From Blastococcus haudaquaticus (GTDB lineage Bacteria > Actinomycetota > Actinomycetes > Mycobacteriales > Geodermatophilaceae): 64,000 bases of DNA. The stretch is taken from the NCBI RefSeq assembly GCF_900230285.1, contig NZ_OCNK01000003.1, forward strand, positions 310,001 through 374,000, in the 5' to 3' direction. The notes beneath the pieces are model-generated. The model was given only the letters and a program-made list of their open reading frames with translations. It was not told the DNA's origin and made no database searches. This document shows positions 40,445 through 48,189 of the stretch, one piece after another; position 1 is the stretch's first letter, and the number at the start of each line of letters is the position of its first letter. The position numbers and the translations under genes are program-made.

Positions 40445-41442
40445 GCGGCCGCCACCTCGGTGCGCAGGTGGTCCTCGAGACGGGCGGCCAGCTCGAACAG
40501 CGAGCCCAGGTCCATCGGCCCGGTCAGGAGGGGCAGCTCGATCGTCGGCCGGCCGAGCGCCTCCACCTCGTCGCGCAGCGCGTCCTGCCCGGCCCATCGC
40601 CGGGCGTGCTCGGTCACCTCGGCCACGAGCGCCTGCGCCAGTTCCGGGCCGCCGGTCAGGTGGGCGGCGGCCAGCGCCGGCGCGAGGTCCGCACCGGTGA
40701 GCCGGCCCTCCGCCGCACGGGTGAGCTCCTCGACCGGGAGCACCGGCTCGGTGGCCATGTTGACGATCACCGAGCCCACCGGCAGCTCGGCCTTCGTGAG
40801 CTCGTCGATCGCGTCGGCGGTCTCCTGCACCGGCATGTCCTCGAGCAGGGTGACCAGGTGCACCGCCGTCTGTGGCGAGCGCAGCACCGCCATCACGCCG
40901 TCGCTCTGGGTCTTGATGGGACCGGATCGGGCCAGCTGCCCCATCTCGTTGGTGACGTTGAGGAACCGCGTGATGCGGCCGGTCGGTGGTGCGTCGACGA
41001 CGACGGCGTCGTAGACGGGCCGGCCGTCGTGGCGGCGGGTCACCGCCTCCTTGACCTTGCCGGTGATGAGGACGTCCCGGAGGCCCGGCGCGATCGACGT
41101 CGCGAAGTCGATCGCGCCCATCTTGCGGAGCGCCCGTCCGGCACGGCGCAGGTTGTAGAACATGTCGAGGTAGTCCAGCAGCGCCTCCTCGACGTCGATC
41201 GCCAGCGCCTTGACCTCGCCGCCGCCCCGGGTGACCGCCACGCGACGCTCCTCGTAGGGGAGCGGTGGCGTGTCGAAGAGCTGGGCGACGCCTTGCCGGC
41301 CCTCCGTCTCGACCAGCAGCACCGTGCGGCCGTCGGAGGCCAGGGCGAGGGCCAGCGCGGCGGCGACGGTGGTCTTGCCGGTCCCGCCCTTGCCGGTGAC
41401 GACGTGCAGGCGCACGGGGGAGGAGTCGGGGCTCACCTGCAC
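40441..41442 (-). CDS. bagA: ArsA/Get3-like ATPase (BagA-type)
   Basis: A 333-residue ATPase with the complete deviant Walker A GKGGTGKTT (about 17-25), switch-I-like LLVETEGRQG, and VVVDAPPTGR in switch II. It matches the bacterial Get3-like A subunit; in mycobacteria the pair affects stress and metabolite tolerance, and transport of anions is only predicted. GTG 41442 is the ORF start; a second GTG two codons later is equally possible. It forms an overlapping pair with the following gene. Confidence 0.88.
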   Translation of the reverse strand: MQVSPDSSPVRLHVVTGKGGTGKTTVAAALALALASDGRTVLLVETEGRQGVAQLFDTPPLPYEERRVAVTRGGGEVKALAIDVEEALLDYLDMFYNLRRAGRALRKMGAIDFATSIAPGLRDVLITGKVKEAVTRRHDGRPVYDAVVVDAPPTGRITRFLNVTNEMGQLARSGPIKTQSDGVMAVLRSPQTAVHLVTLLEDMPVQETADAIDELTKAELPVGSVIVNMATEPVLPVEELTRAAEGRLTGADLAPALAAAHLTGGPELAQALVAEVTEHARRWAGQDALRDEVEALGRPTIELPLLTGPMDLGSLFELAARLEDHLRTEVAAA

Positions 41443-41524
41443 CAGCCTAGGAGCAGCGTAAGGACCCCGTCCTCCTCACACCTCGCAAGCTCAGCCTGAG
41501 CCTCGGGACGGAGCCGTGCTGCGC

Positions 41525-41530
41525 TAGCGT
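41525..41530 (+). promoter_or_regulatory. -10 hexamer TAGCGT, probable leaderless DUF4177 transcript
   Basis: TAGCGT fits TANNNT and lies six bases before ATG 41537 with no ribosome binding site between, in the gap between divergent bagA and the DUF4177-ridA-NUDIX operon. Confidence 0.5.
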
Positions 41531-41536
41531 CGCCCC

Positions 41537-41707
41537 ATGACCGAACCCGCCCGCCGCCGGTGGGAGTACGCCACCATCCCGCTGCTGATCCACAACACCA
41601 AGGCGATCCTCGACTCCTGGGGCGTCGACGGGTGGGAGCTGGTGACCGTGCTCCCGGGGCCCGGCGGCTCCGACCAGCTGGTCGCCTACCTCAAGCGACC
41701 GGCATGA
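41537..41707 (+). CDS. DUF4177 small protein
   Basis: A 56-residue protein, MTEPARRRWEYATIPLLI at its start and WGVDGWELVTVLPGPG in the middle, typical of DUF4177 proteins (mycobacterial Rv3678A position). Function unknown. It starts an operon: its stop overlaps the start of the RidA gene (ATGA). Too short to be supported by length alone; the family match and conserved neighbourhood make it real. Confidence 0.85.
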   Translation: MTEPARRRWEYATIPLLIHNTKAILDSWGVDGWELVTVLPGPGGSDQLVAYLKRPA

Positions 41708-42159
41708 GCTGGCACGCCCGCCTCGCCGAGCTGGGCATCCGTCTCCCGGCCGTCGCGGCACCGGTCGCCGCGTACGTGCCTGCCGTCCGCACGGGCAACC
41801 TGGTCTTCACGTCGGGCCAGCTGCCGTTCGTCGACGGCGGCCTGCGCCGCACCGGCAAGGTCGGCGGATCCGTCGATGCCGAGGCGGCCGCGGCGGACGC
41901 GAAGGTGTGCGCCCTCAACGCCCTGGCGGCGATCGACGAGCTCGTCGGCCTGGATTCCGTGGCCCGCGTCGTGCGGGTCGTCGGCTACGTGGCCAGCGCC
42001 GAGGGGTTCAGCGGCCAGCCGCGCGTGGTGAACGGCGCCAGCGAGCTGCTCGGCAAGATCTTCGGCGAGGCCGGCCAGCACGCCCGCAGCGCCGTCGGCG
42101 TCGCCGAGCTGCCCCTGGGCGCCCCGGTCGAGGTCGAGCTGACCGTCGAGCTCAGGTGA
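41704..42159 (+). CDS. RidA family protein
   Basis: A 151-residue YjgF/RidA/L-PSP fold protein. Conserved features are NLVFTSGQLPFVDG near residues 37-50 and the C-terminal EVELTVEL strand. The group is close to Rv3678c. Classical RidA hydrolyses reactive enamine/imine intermediates; the Arg that binds the carboxylate (usually in the R-x-x-x strand near 105) is not obvious here, so the activity is uncertain. The start is fixed by ATGA overlap; GTGA overlap leads on to the NUDIX gene. Confidence 0.85.
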   Translation: MSWHARLAELGIRLPAVAAPVAAYVPAVRTGNLVFTSGQLPFVDGGLRRTGKVGGSVDAEAAAADAKVCALNALAAIDELVGLDSVARVVRVVGYVASAEGFSGQPRVVNGASELLGKIFGEAGQHARSAVGVAELPLGAPVEVELTVELR

Positions 42160-42950
42160 CCGCGGAGCCGAGGCAGGCGGCGACCGTGCTCCTGCTGCGG
42201 GACGGCGCTCCCGGACTCGAGGTCTATCTGCTCCGACGCACCAAGGGCATGCCGTTCGCCGGCGGGATGACCGCCTACCCCGGGGGTGGCGTCGACCCCC
42301 GCGACGGCGATGTCGAGGTCGGCTGGGCCGGCCCGTCCCCGGCGCAGTGGGCCGCGGCCTTCGGCTGCGACGAGCGGACGGCGCGCGAGCTGGTCTGCGC
42401 CGCGGTGCGGGAGACCTTCGAGGAGGCGGGCGTGCTGCTCGCCGGTGATCCCGACGGCGGCGCCGTCGTCCCGGACGTCTCCGGGGACGACTGGGAGGCG
42501 CAGCGGCAGGCCCTGCTGACCCGGGACCTGTCGCTGACCGAGCTGCTGGCCGGCCGTGGCCTGGCGCTGCGGTCGGACCTGCTGCGGCCGTTCGCGCACT
42601 GGATCACCCCGCCGGTCGAGCCCCGGCGCTACGACACCAAGTTCTTCGTCGCCGCGCTGCCGGTGGGGCAGGAGGCGCGGGACGTCTCGGGGGAGGCCGA
42701 CGAGGCGTCCTGGCTGACGCCGTCCGCTGCCCTGGCCGAGGCCACCGCCGGAGCCCGGCCGATGCTGCCGCCGACCACGCACACGCTCGGCCAGCTGCAG
42801 CCGTTCCCCGACGTCGCGGCCGCCCTCGCCGGGTCGCCGCCGGAACCGCTGCACCCGATCAGCCCCACGTTCGAGGAGACCCCCGACGGCCACTGGGCCG
42901 TCCTCCCCGACGGCACCCGCATCCGCATGGTCGTGCCACTTCCATCGTGA
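42156..42950 (+). CDS. NUDIX hydrolase
   Basis: A 264-residue NUDIX protein. The Nudix box reads GGGVDPRDGD with a long insertion before RETFEEAGVLLAG (about 100-113). The final part binds the substrate. This subgroup (NUDT19-like) is large and may act on CoA or nucleotide sugars. GTG start in GTGA overlap. Its TGA lies in the first stem of the second stop-codon element. Confidence 0.8.
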   Translation: MTAEPRQAATVLLLRDGAPGLEVYLLRRTKGMPFAGGMTAYPGGGVDPRDGDVEVGWAGPSPAQWAAAFGCDERTARELVCAAVRETFEEAGVLLAGDPDGGAVVPDVSGDDWEAQRQALLTRDLSLTELLAGRGLALRSDLLRPFAHWITPPVEPRRYDTKFFVAALPVGQEARDVSGEADEASWLTPSAALAEATAGARPMLPPTTHTLGQLQPFPDVAAALAGSPPEPLHPISPTFEETPDGHWAVLPDGTRIRMVVPLPS

Positions 42951-43048
42951 TCCTCCGGATCACACCGCGGCCAGGTGCCGTTCCCCCGCTGCGCCGAGCC
43001 GTTGCGTCGCGCCGTCGCAGGACCCCTTCGGGGCCCACTCGGCGCGAC
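42947..43048 (+). repeat. Two-hairpin element on a stop codon (copy B, after NUDIX)
   Basis: Hairpin 1 is GTGATCC-TCC-GGATCAC (42947-42963) and contains the NUDIX stop. The linker matches copy A. Hairpin 2 has arms GTCGCGCCG/CGGCGCGAC (43006-43014 with 43040-43048) around an inner CCCC-TTC-GGGG. Compared with copy A, C-G in stem 1 has become T-A on both sides. It lies between the convergent NUDIX and crp genes. Confidence 0.75.
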
Positions 43049-43072
43049 AGGCGCGTCCCCCGGAACGCAGGA

Positions 43073-43100
43073 GGCCCCGCACCACTCCGGGTGCGGGGCC
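43073..43100. terminator. Terminator hairpin of crp
   Basis: GGCCCCGCACC and GGTGCGGGGCC form an 11-bp stem with a 6-nt loop, 20 bases beyond the crp stop. It could work in both directions for the convergent NUDIX gene. Confidence 0.7.
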
Positions 43101-43120
43101 GTCCGTCGTTCAGTGCTGTC

Positions 43121-43795
43121 TCACCTCGCGCGGCGGCGCAGGCGCTCCTCGTCGAGGACGACGACCGACTTGCCCTGCAGCTGGATCCAGCCGCGGTGCA
43201 CGAAGTCGGCCAGTGCCTTGTTCACGGTCTCGCGCGAGGCGCCGACCAACTGGGCCAGCTCTTCCTGCGTGAGGTCGTGCTTGACGCGCAGGCCGTCGCT
43301 CTCGCGGCTGCCGAACCGGTCGGCCATCTGCAGCAGCGCCTTGGCCACGCGGCCGGGGACGTCGGTGAAGATCAGGTCGGCGACCGAGTCGTTGGTGCGG
43401 CGCAGGCGACGGGCCAGGACGCGGAGCAGCTGCTCGCCGATCTCCGGGTGCGCCTCGATCCACGGGCGCAGCACGCTCTGCGGCATGCGGGCCAGCTTCA
43501 CGTCGGTCACCGCGGTGGCGGTCGCCGTGCGCGGGCCGGGGTCGAACACCGACAACTCGCCGAACTGGTCGGACGGGCCCATGACGGCCAGCACGTTCTC
43601 GCGGCCGTCGGGCGACCGGCGGGACAGCTTGATCTTGCCCGAGACGACGATGTAGAGGCTGTCGCCGGGCTCGCCCTCGTTGAAGACGACGCGGCCGCGG
43701 GGCAGCGTGATCATCTCCAGCCGACTGGCGACGGGGCTCACCGCGTCCTCCGAGAGCCCCTGGAAGATCCCGGACTGGGCCAGCACCTCGTCCAC
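43121..43795 (-). CDS. crp: CRP/FNR-family global regulator
   Basis: A 224-residue protein nearly colinear with mycobacterial Crp (Rv3676). The cAMP-binding domain has [16 protein letters not shown] (phosphate-binding cassette, about 70-85). The C-terminal helix-turn-helix reads [24 protein letters not shown]. In mycobacteria and Corynebacterium (GlxR) it controls carbon and respiration genes, including acs. GTG 43795 is chosen because GAGAGGA lies seven bases upstream and it gives the same length as the homologue. Confidence 0.95.
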   Translation of the reverse strand: MDEVLAQSGIFQGLSEDAVSPVASRLEMITLPRGRVVFNEGEPGDSLYIVVSGKIKLSRRSPDGRENVLAVMGPSDQFGELSVFDPGPRTATATAVTDVKLARMPQSVLRPWIEAHPEIGEQLLRVLARRLRRTNDSVADLIFTDVPGRVAKALLQMADRFGSRESDGLRVKHDLTQEELAQLVGASRETVNKALADFVHRGWIQLQGKSVVVLDEERLRRRAR

Positions 43796-43821
43796 TGCAC
43801 GTCCTCTCACTGCCGTTCATG

Positions 43822-43839
43822 CGGACGCAGAGGCGTCCG
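43822..43839. promoter_or_regulatory. Leader hairpin CGGACGC-N4-GCGTCCG
   Basis: Perfect 7-bp arms with a 4-nt loop in the 5' leader of crp, 27 bases above the start codon. It may stabilise or attenuate the transcript, or be an operator half. Confidence 0.35.
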
Positions 43840-43850
43840 GCTCCGGAGCG

Positions 43851-43856
43851 AGTCTA
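43851..43856 (-). promoter_or_regulatory. -10 hexamer TAGACT of crp
   Basis: On the minus strand TAGACT fits TANNNT, with a possible -35 GGTGAC sixteen bases further up. That -35 overlaps the CRP-like site at 43863. Confidence 0.4.
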
Positions 43857-43862
43857 GGCGGC

Positions 43863-43878
43863 TGTGCAGTCGGTCACC
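43863..43878. promoter_or_regulatory. CRP-like site TGTGC-N6-TCACC upstream of crp
   Basis: Matches 8 of 10 positions of the CRP/GlxR consensus TGTGA-N6-TCACA and lies where it would cover the crp -35, consistent with negative autoregulation as known for other CRP proteins. Confidence 0.4.
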
Positions 43879-43946
43879 CGTTCGGTGGGTCGCCGCGTCC
43901 CTCGTTGGAGCGAGTGGGCTGGACCACAGGCAGGGCCGCGGGCGAC

Positions 43947-44186
43947 CTAGACCATCGGAGGGTTGGCCGTGGCGCCGCGGTTCCTGCGGCGCCGACGCCA
44001 CCGGTTGAGCGCCCGGCGGATGCCCGACGTCGCGAGGGTGTCGACCTCGCCCGGCGTGGCGGTGTCGAGGAACTCCGACACCTCGCGGGGCCCGGCCGGC
44101 CGGCGCAGCGGCTCCTCGACGCGCTCCATCACGAGCAGGAAGGCGATCAGCAGCGGGGGGAAGAGGATGACGCTCAGTGCCACCAT
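43947..44186 (-). CDS. Small single-helix membrane protein
   Basis: A 79-residue protein with one N-terminal membrane helix (about 2-22, VALSVILFPPLLIAFLLVM) and a basic tail ending in Arg runs. It takes the position of Rv3675 between crp and nth in mycobacteria. ATG 44186 is chosen because GGAGGACAGGC lies upstream; the longer open frame from 44249 lacks support. Function unknown. It is divergent from nth and upstream of crp in the same direction. Confidence 0.7.
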   Translation of the reverse strand: MVALSVILFPPLLIAFLLVMERVEEPLRRPAGPREVSEFLDTATPGEVDTLATSGIRRALNRWRRRRRNRGATANPPMV

Positions 44187-44275
44187 GCCTGTCCTCCACC
44201 TCCGCGCGCGGGCGGCTCCGCGCCGACCTGTCGGTTCCCAGGATGACACGCCCCGAACCCGTCAGCGGGGCCGCC

Positions 44276-44281
44276 TACGCT
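44276..44281 (+). promoter_or_regulatory. -10 hexamer TACGCT, probable leaderless nth transcript
   Basis: TACGCT fits TANNNT, exactly seven bases before GTG 44289, with no ribosome binding site between. Confidence 0.45.
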
Positions 44282-44288
44282 CGACCGC

Positions 44289-45113
44289 GTGTCCCTGCCC
44301 GTGTCCCTGCCCGTGACGCAGCCGCCCGCGCAGCCTGCCTACGCCCGTCCGGCGCCGCCCCGTCGCCCCGCTCCGGCCGCCCGCACCGGCGCCTCACCCT
44401 TCGACGCGTCCGAGACGTCGCTGTCGCGGACCCGCCGCGCGCGGCGGATGTCCCGCGAGCTGGCGCTGATCCACCCCGACGCGCACTGCGAACTGGACTT
44501 CACGAACGCCTTCGAGCTGCTCGTGGCCACGGTGTTGTCGGCCCAGACCACCGACAAGATGGTCAACAAGGTGACGCCGACGCTCTTCGCCCGCTACCCC
44601 GACGCGGTCGCCCTCGCCGGCGCCGACCGTGACGAGCTGGAGACCATCCTCAAGCCGACCGGGTTCTTCCGGGCCAAGGCCAACTCCGTGCTGGGGCTCA
44701 GCCAGGCGCTGGTCGAGCGCTTCGACGGCGAGGTGCCCGGCCGTATGGCGGACCTGGTGACCCTGCCCGGCGTCGGCCGGAAGACCGCCAACGTCGTCCT
44801 CGGCAACGCCTTCGGGGTGCCCGGCCTCACCGTCGACACCCACTTCGGCCGGTTGGTCCGCCGGTTCGGCTGGACCGCGGAGGAGGACCCGGTCAAGGTC
44901 GAGGCGGAGATCGCCGAGCTGATCCAGAAGAAGGAGTGGACCGACTTCAGCCACCGCGTGATCTTCCACGGCCGTCGGGTCTGCCACGCCAAGAAGGCCG
45001 CCTGCGGTGCCTGCGGCCTGGCGAAGTGGTGCCCCTCCTTCGGCATCGGCCCGGTGGACCCCGAGGTCGCGCTGAGGCTGGTCAAGACCCCGGCCGCGTC
45101 GGACACCGAGTGA
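44289..45113 (+). CDS. nth: Endonuclease III
   Basis: A 274-residue DNA glycosylase/AP lyase for oxidised pyrimidines. The helix-hairpin-helix [12 protein letters not shown] contains the catalytic Lys, and the Asp lies in VDTHFGRL. The 4Fe-4S ligands follow as C-x6-C-x2-C-x5-C ([17 protein letters not shown]). The N-terminal 45 residues are a Pro/Ala-rich extension without counterpart in E. coli Nth, as is usual in actinobacteria. GTG start; first gene of nth-tlpA-nudL operon by TGATG overlap. Confidence 0.94.
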   Translation: MSLPVSLPVTQPPAQPAYARPAPPRRPAPAARTGASPFDASETSLSRTRRARRMSRELALIHPDAHCELDFTNAFELLVATVLSAQTTDKMVNKVTPTLFARYPDAVALAGADRDELETILKPTGFFRAKANSVLGLSQALVERFDGEVPGRMADLVTLPGVGRKTANVVLGNAFGVPGLTVDTHFGRLVRRFGWTAEEDPVKVEAEIAELIQKKEWTDFSHRVIFHGRRVCHAKKAACGACGLAKWCPSFGIGPVDPEVALRLVKTPAASDTE

Positions 45114-45676
45114 TGCGGCCCCGCGCACTCGCCGTCGCCTGCCTGCTGGCCCTGACCGCCTGCTCCTCGGAGGAGGCCCCCGCGCCGGACGGCGCCGACG
45201 CCCAGCCGACGTCGCTCACGGCCTGCCCCGAGCAGCCCGACGTCGCGGCTCAGGGGGACGAGCTCATGCCGGCGCTGTCGCTGGACTGCCCCGGCGGCGG
45301 CACGCTGGACCTCGGCCGGGCCCCGGGGATGCCGACCGTGGTGAACCTCTGGGGGAGCTGGTGCGGCCCCTGCAGGGAGGAGCTGCCGCTGCTGCAGGAC
45401 TTCGCCGCAGGCGCCGGCGAGCAGGTGCGCGTCGTCGGCGTGATCAGCCGGGACGGCGTGCCCCAGGCGGAGTCGTTCGCGGCCGATGCCGGCATCGGCT
45501 TCCCCAACGCCTTCGACGGCGAGGGCGAGCTGATGGCCGGCCTGGGCCTCAACGCGCTGCCCTTCACCTACTTCCTGGACGCCGAGGGGGGCGTGGTGCA
45601 CGTGCAGACGCGCCCGGTCAGCTCCGTCGACGAACTGCGTGCGCTCGCCACCGAGCACCTCGGGGTCCAGCTGTGA
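45113..45676 (+). CDS. TlpA/ResA-like thioredoxin lipoprotein
   Basis: A 187-residue exported thiol-disulfide protein. The signal peptide ends in the lipobox LTAC (Cys17), giving a lipid-anchored protein on the outer face of the membrane. The thioredoxin domain (about 65-187) has active-site WCGPC, and LGLNALPFTYFLD provides the cis-Pro. Expected role: keep thiols of apocytochromes or cell-wall proteins reduced. Overlaps nth by TGATG and the NUDIX gene by GTGA. Counterpart of Rv3673c. Confidence 0.9.
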   Translation: MRPRALAVACLLALTACSSEEAPAPDGADAQPTSLTACPEQPDVAAQGDELMPALSLDCPGGGTLDLGRAPGMPTVVNLWGSWCGPCREELPLLQDFAAGAGEQVRVVGVISRDGVPQAESFAADAGIGFPNAFDGEGELMAGLGLNALPFTYFLDAEGGVVHVQTRPVSSVDELRALATEHLGVQL

Positions 45677-46443
45677 GCGCCGCGGAGGCCGACGGCCGGA
45701 CCGACGACCTGCCCGACTACCTGGTGCGCCTGCTCGACGCGGCCGGCGACCTGCCGCTGCGCCACCGCATGCCGCAGGCCGGCGCCACGGCCCGCCGCTC
45801 CGCCGTCCTGATCCTGTTCGGCGAGAGCGCCGCGGGACCCGACGTGCTGCTCATCGAGAAGTCCGCGCACCTGCGCAGCCACGCCGGGCAGCCCGCCTTC
45901 CCGGGCGGCGGGGTCGACCCCGGGGACGACTTCCCGGTGGGGACGGCGTTGCGGGAGGCGCAGGAGGAGGCGGGGATCGACCCGGCCGGCGTCCGGGTGC
46001 TGGCGACGCTCCAGGAGCTGTACCTCCCGCCGTCGGACCGTCTCGTCGTCCCCGTGGTGGCCTGGTGGGACGACCCGCGCGACGTCAGCGTCGGTGATCC
46101 GCAGGAGGTCGCCCGGGTGGCCCGGGTGCCCCTGGCGGAGCTGGTGAACCCGGCCAACCGCTTCCGGCTCCGCCATCCCCTCGGTTACGTCGGGCCGGCC
46201 TTCGCGGTGGCCGACATGCTCGTGTGGGGCTTCACCGCCGGTCTGCTCGAGGCCATCCTCGACGCGGCAGGTCTCGCACAGCCGTGGGACGAGCGCGACG
46301 TGCGACCCATCCCCGAGTCGATGCTGCGGCCTTACACCCTCCCCGGCTCCGGGGACGACGACCCCGAGGGCGACGCCGCCGCGCCGACGGTCGCCGATCC
46401 CGCACCGGACGGCCCGCCGACGCGTACGGTTCGGCCCCGATGA
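45673..46443 (+). CDS. CoA-type NUDIX hydrolase
   Basis: A 256-residue NUDIX protein of the NudL/CoAse subgroup. The UPF0035 signature LRSHAGQPAFPGGGVDP leads directly into the Nudix box with REAQEEAGID (about 96-105). It probably hydrolyses CoA or acyl-CoA at the pyrophosphate. GTG start in GTGA overlap with the thioredoxin gene. A Pro/Asp-rich tail ends in the ATGA overlap with the next gene. Counterpart of Rv3672c. Confidence 0.88.
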   Translation: MSAAEADGRTDDLPDYLVRLLDAAGDLPLRHRMPQAGATARRSAVLILFGESAAGPDVLLIEKSAHLRSHAGQPAFPGGGVDPGDDFPVGTALREAQEEAGIDPAGVRVLATLQELYLPPSDRLVVPVVAWWDDPRDVSVGDPQEVARVARVPLAELVNPANRFRLRHPLGYVGPAFAVADMLVWGFTAGLLEAILDAAGLAQPWDERDVRPIPESMLRPYTLPGSGDDDPEGDAAAPTVADPAPDGPPTRTVRPR

Positions 46444-46916
46444 AGGAGAGGACCCTCTTGCCCCCCACCGCTCGCAGGCTCGCGGCGGGCCCCCGCAAGA
46501 GGGCCGCCGCGGCCTCCCTGGCGATCGTCGTGCTCGCCGGATGCGGCGGCGGCGAGGAGGCTCCCGGTGCGGCAGCGCCCAGCACCGCGGACGGCGTCGG
46601 CGAGGTCACCACGGCGCCCGACGGCGCCCAGGAGATCACCCTCCAGACGCAGGACGACTACGTGTTCGTCCCCGACCGCTTCACCGTCGCGCCGGGCACG
46701 GTCCGCCTGACAGTGGTCAACGTGGCCGAGGAGATGACGCACAACCTCGAGTTCTCCGGGGGCGGGCCCGAGGAGATCTCCGAGGGCATCTCGCTGCTGG
46801 CGCCCGGCGAGGAGAAGACCATCGAGTTCGAGGTGAGCGCGCCCGGCGACCAGCCGTTCGAGTGCACCTTCCACGTCCAGCTCGGGCAGGTCGGCACGAT
46901 GACGGTGAGCGGCTAG
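46440..46916 (+). CDS. Cupredoxin-like lipoprotein
   Basis: A 158-residue protein with a lipobox VLAGC. A type-1 copper fold follows (about 65-158): His in MTHNLEF, then C-T-F-H and Met near the end (CTFHVQLGQVGTM), the usual His-Cys-His-Met set. The signal peptide n-region is encoded by repeat R1. ATG 46440 is suggested by ATGA overlap, but TTG 46458 has AAGGAGAGG at the right distance and removes six residues; both are possible. It sits where no gene exists between NUDIX and marP in mycobacteria. Confidence 0.78.
   Translation: MKERTLLPPTARRLAAGPRKRAAAASLAIVVLAGCGGGEEAPGAAAPSTADGVGEVTTAPDGAQEITLQTQDDYVFVPDRFTVAPGTVRLTVVNVAEEMTHNLEFSGGGPEEISEGISLLAPGEEKTIEFEVSAPGDQPFECTFHVQLGQVGTMTVSG
46450..46505. 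repeat. Conserved-core hairpin, copy R1 (inside the lipoprotein start)
   Basis: Arms CCCTCTTGC (46453-46461) and GCAAGAGGG (46495-46503), with an outer GG/CC pair beyond a bulged A. The core is CCCCCACCGCTCGCAGGCTC then GCGGCGGGCCCC. In the same orientation and with the same bulged A as R2, but with different arms. It encodes residues LLPPTARRLAAGPRKR of the lipoprotein leader. Confidence 0.8.
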
Positions 46917-46919
46917 CCG

Positions 46920-48101
46920 GTGAGCCTCGTCGACGTCGTCCTCATCGTCCTGGCCCTGGTGTTCGCGCTGTCCGGCTTCCGACAGGGCCTCGTCGTCTCG
47001 TCCACGTCGATCCTCGGCTTCCTCGGCGGCGCCGTCGTCGGGGCGCAGCTCTCCGGTCCCGTCGCGGAGCGGATCGACGGGTCCAGCGTCACGCGGGTCT
47101 TCGCGGCCCTGGTGGTGGTGCTCGCCGCGGCGCTGCTCGGTCAGATCCTCGCGGGAGCGATCGGGCGGGCCATCCGCGGCCAGCTCACGTGGGAACCGGC
47201 GAAGATGCTCGACTCCGTCGCGGGTGCGGTCGTCTCGGCGACGGCGGTCCTCCTGGTCGCCTGGATGGTCGCCTCCCCGCTGGCGAGCTCGCCGTTCCCG
47301 CAGGTGGCCAGCCAGGTCCGGCAGTCGGCGCTCGTCCAGGCCGTCGACCGCGCCGTCCCCGACGGGGTGCGCACGGTCTACGACAACCTCCGCGACGCCA
47401 TCGACCGGCGGGGCCTGCCCGATGTGCTCGACCCCCTCACCCCCACGCAGGTGCGCGACGTCGAGGCGCCCGACCAGGCGCTGCTGGCCAGCCCCGTGGT
47501 GGCGTCGGTCCAGGGGTCGGTCGTCAAGATCAGCGGGGTCGCGGCGTCGTGCTCGCGGCAGATCGACGGCTCCGGATTCGTCTACGCCCAGGAGCGGGTG
47601 ATGACCAACGCGCACGTGCTGGCAGGCGTCACCGACCCCGTCGTGCTGGCCGAGGGCGAGGAGTACGACGCCACCCCCGTGTACGTGGACGAGGAGATCG
47701 ACGTCGCCGTCCTCGCCGTCCCGGGGCTGGACACGGTGCCCCTGTCGTTCACCGCCCAGTCCGCCGACGCGGGCGACGACGCGATCATCATGGGCTATCC
47801 CGGCGGCGGTCCGTTCTACGTCGGTGCGGCCCGGGTGCGTGACCGCGGCGAGATCAGCGGCCCCGACTTCCGCAACTCCCAGACCGTCGTGCGCGACGTC
47901 TACGCGCTGTTCGGCACGGTCCGCGCCGGGAACTCCGGCGGTCCGCTGTTCGCCCCCGACGGCAGCGTCCTCGGCGTCGTCTTCGCCTCCGCCATCGACG
48001 ACCCCGACACCGGCTACGCGCTCACCGGGCCCCAGGTCTCGGAGGCCGCGACGGTGGGCAGCCAGGCCGTCGCCGAGGTCGGCACCGGCCCGTGCGAGTG
48101 A
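46920..48101 (+). CDS. marP: Membrane serine protease MarP-like
   Basis: A 393-residue protein with four CvpA-like N-terminal helices (about 4-22, 30-48, 58-80 and 97-118) and an extracytoplasmic chymotrypsin-fold protease (about 185-390). The triad is visible: His in TNAHV, Asp in EIDVAVL, Ser in GNSGGPL. Two cysteines (in AASCSRQ and GTGPCE) could form the redox-sensing disulfide of MarP. MarP protects mycobacteria from acid and oxidative stress by processing a cell-wall hydrolase. GTG start, four bases after the lipoprotein stop. R2 follows as terminator. Confidence 0.92.
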   Translation: MSLVDVVLIVLALVFALSGFRQGLVVSSTSILGFLGGAVVGAQLSGPVAERIDGSSVTRVFAALVVVLAAALLGQILAGAIGRAIRGQLTWEPAKMLDSVAGAVVSATAVLLVAWMVASPLASSPFPQVASQVRQSALVQAVDRAVPDGVRTVYDNLRDAIDRRGLPDVLDPLTPTQVRDVEAPDQALLASPVVASVQGSVVKISGVAASCSRQIDGSGFVYAQERVMTNAHVLAGVTDPVVLAEGEEYDATPVYVDEEIDVAVLAVPGLDTVPLSFTAQSADAGDDAIIMGYPGGGPFYVGAARVRDRGEISGPDFRNSQTVVRDVYALFGTVRAGNSGGPLFAPDGSVLGVVFASAIDDPDTGYALTGPQVSEAATVGSQAVAEVGTGPCE

Positions 48102-48103
48102 AA

Positions 48104-48160
48104 GGACCCCCGTTCCCCCCACCACTCGCTCCGCTCGCGGCGGGTCCCTGAACGGGGGCC
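48104..48160. repeat. Conserved-core hairpin, copy R2
   Basis: Arms CCCCCGTTC (48107-48115) and GAACGGGGG (48150-48158), preceded by GGA and followed by CC as in R1. Core: CCCCCACCACTCGCTCCGCT, then CGCGGCGGGTCCCT. Two bases after the marP stop, so very probably its terminator. Confidence 0.85.
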
Positions 48161-48189
48161 GTTCCAGCGCGTCACCACGGGCCGCCGCG

